From positions 1 through 39,594 of the forward strand of contig JBAXLO010000013.1 in the NCBI GenBank assembly GCA_037134755.1: a DNA stretch of 39,594 nucleotides. Reading direction: 5' to 3'. This DNA is from JBAXLO01 sp037134755 (GTDB lineage Bacteria; Bacteroidota; Bacteroidia; Bacteroidales; JACABE01). Shown piece by piece: positions 39,457 through 39,594 of this stretch; the stretch's first letter is position 1, and every line of letters starts with the position of its first letter. The notes beneath the pieces are model-generated. The model saw nothing but the letters and a program-made list of their open reading frames with translations. It had not been told where the DNA came from and searched no databases. Both the position numbers and the translations under genes were made by a program.

Positions 39457-39594
39457 TATCAATATTAAAATTTAGGTAATATCCATTTTGGATTATGTCT
39501 TAATATCAATATTAAGGTAATATCTGTTTTGGATTATGCCTTAATATCAATATTAAGGTAATATCCGTTTTGGATTATGTCTTAATATCAATAT
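39457..39594. repeat. 41-bp tandem array truncated by the window edge
   Basis: Units begin with TATCAATATTAAGGTAATAT at 39457 (with a small insertion), 39504, 39545 and 39586. The spacing is exactly 41 bases for the last three, and the array continues beyond 39594. Each contains the dyad TTAATAT-CA-ATATTAA and an arm pair AAGG...ATCC / GGAT...CCTT around GTTTT that can fold into a hairpin. The sequence is unrelated to the 41-bp array at 28.7 kb, though the period is equal. There are no spacers, so it is not a CRISPR. Confidence 0.9.

Larger units (their letters stand above)
38820..39594. other. Gene-free right edge with a terminator-like hairpin and a tandem array
   Basis: No plausible gene was found. 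Positions 38820-39200 show only AT-rich sequence. A terminator-like hairpin lies at 39206-39252, and a 41-bp tandem array starts near 39457 and runs out of the window. Confidence 0.6.

Overview
The window looks like a chromosomal segment from an AT-rich Bacteroidota bacterium, probably Bacteroidales-like; I cannot place it more finely. The evidence is threefold. Several upstream regions carry the Bacteroidota promoter pattern (TTTG, about 19-21 bases, TAnnTTTG). Lineage-restricted families are present (DUF4271, DUF5606, DUF4833, PepSY-like, CHU_C/type IX sorting domain). The gene orders rplM-rpsI-rpsB-tsf and DUF4271-hemD-rnpA-yidD-S41 protease are familiar from this phylum. No rRNA, tRNA or CRISPR array was seen.

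Layout. Positions 1-6504 hold envelope and housekeeping genes: a carboxypeptidase-regulatory-like fragment, a YafK-type L,D-transpeptidase, a PepSY-like secreted protein, a DPP-IV-type S9 peptidase, a secreted protein of unknown role, a DUF2520 Rossmann protein and KdsC. Positions 6751-9579 are the ribosomal protein/EF-Ts operon, with a clear promoter, a strong hairpin ahead of rpsB and a strong terminator. Positions 9596-10560 hold decayed DNA, including a broken IS4-type (DUF4372) transposase. On the minus strand, 13966-10641 is a three-gene redox-sensing operon: a thioredoxin-like [2Fe-2S] ferredoxin, a sensory [FeFe]-hydrogenase-like protein with a PAS domain, and a SpoIIE/PP2C phosphatase. 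Positions 14153-18919 hold a small tail-anchored protein and then a PHP-glycosyltransferase fusion followed closely by a GH13 alpha-glucosidase.

Positions 18920-20680 are gene-poor: an 11-copy 21-bp tandem array, a GC-rich structured segment ending in an orphan terminator, and a decayed gene. Positions 20677-26902 carry a DUF4833 protein, a lone receiver-domain protein, an outer membrane barrel, and the DUF4271-hemD-rnpA-yidD-ctp cluster. An O-antigen-ligase-like membrane protein (26916-28517) is followed by a second repeat-rich gap with a 41-bp array containing inverted copies, and an 80-bp REP-like element flanked by duplicated DNA. Next is an MntA/HepT toxin-antitoxin pair whose toxin gene has a premature stop.

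Positions 30014-38819 carry a family 2 glycosyltransferase, a DUF5606 protein, an ECF sigma factor paired with a membrane protein that ends in a type IX sorting-like domain, a 2'-5' RNA phosphodiesterase, an arginase-fold protein lacking two metal ligands, and a PAS histidine kinase with an NtrC-type sigma-54 activator. The right edge runs into another 41-bp tandem array that continues beyond the window.

The most promising places for something new are the hydrogenase-like sensor operon, the rpsB leader hairpin, the sigma factor/CHU_C pair, the GC-rich candidate RNA near 19.5 kb, and the three unrelated tandem arrays whose periods (21, 41 and 41 bp) approximate whole numbers of helical turns.
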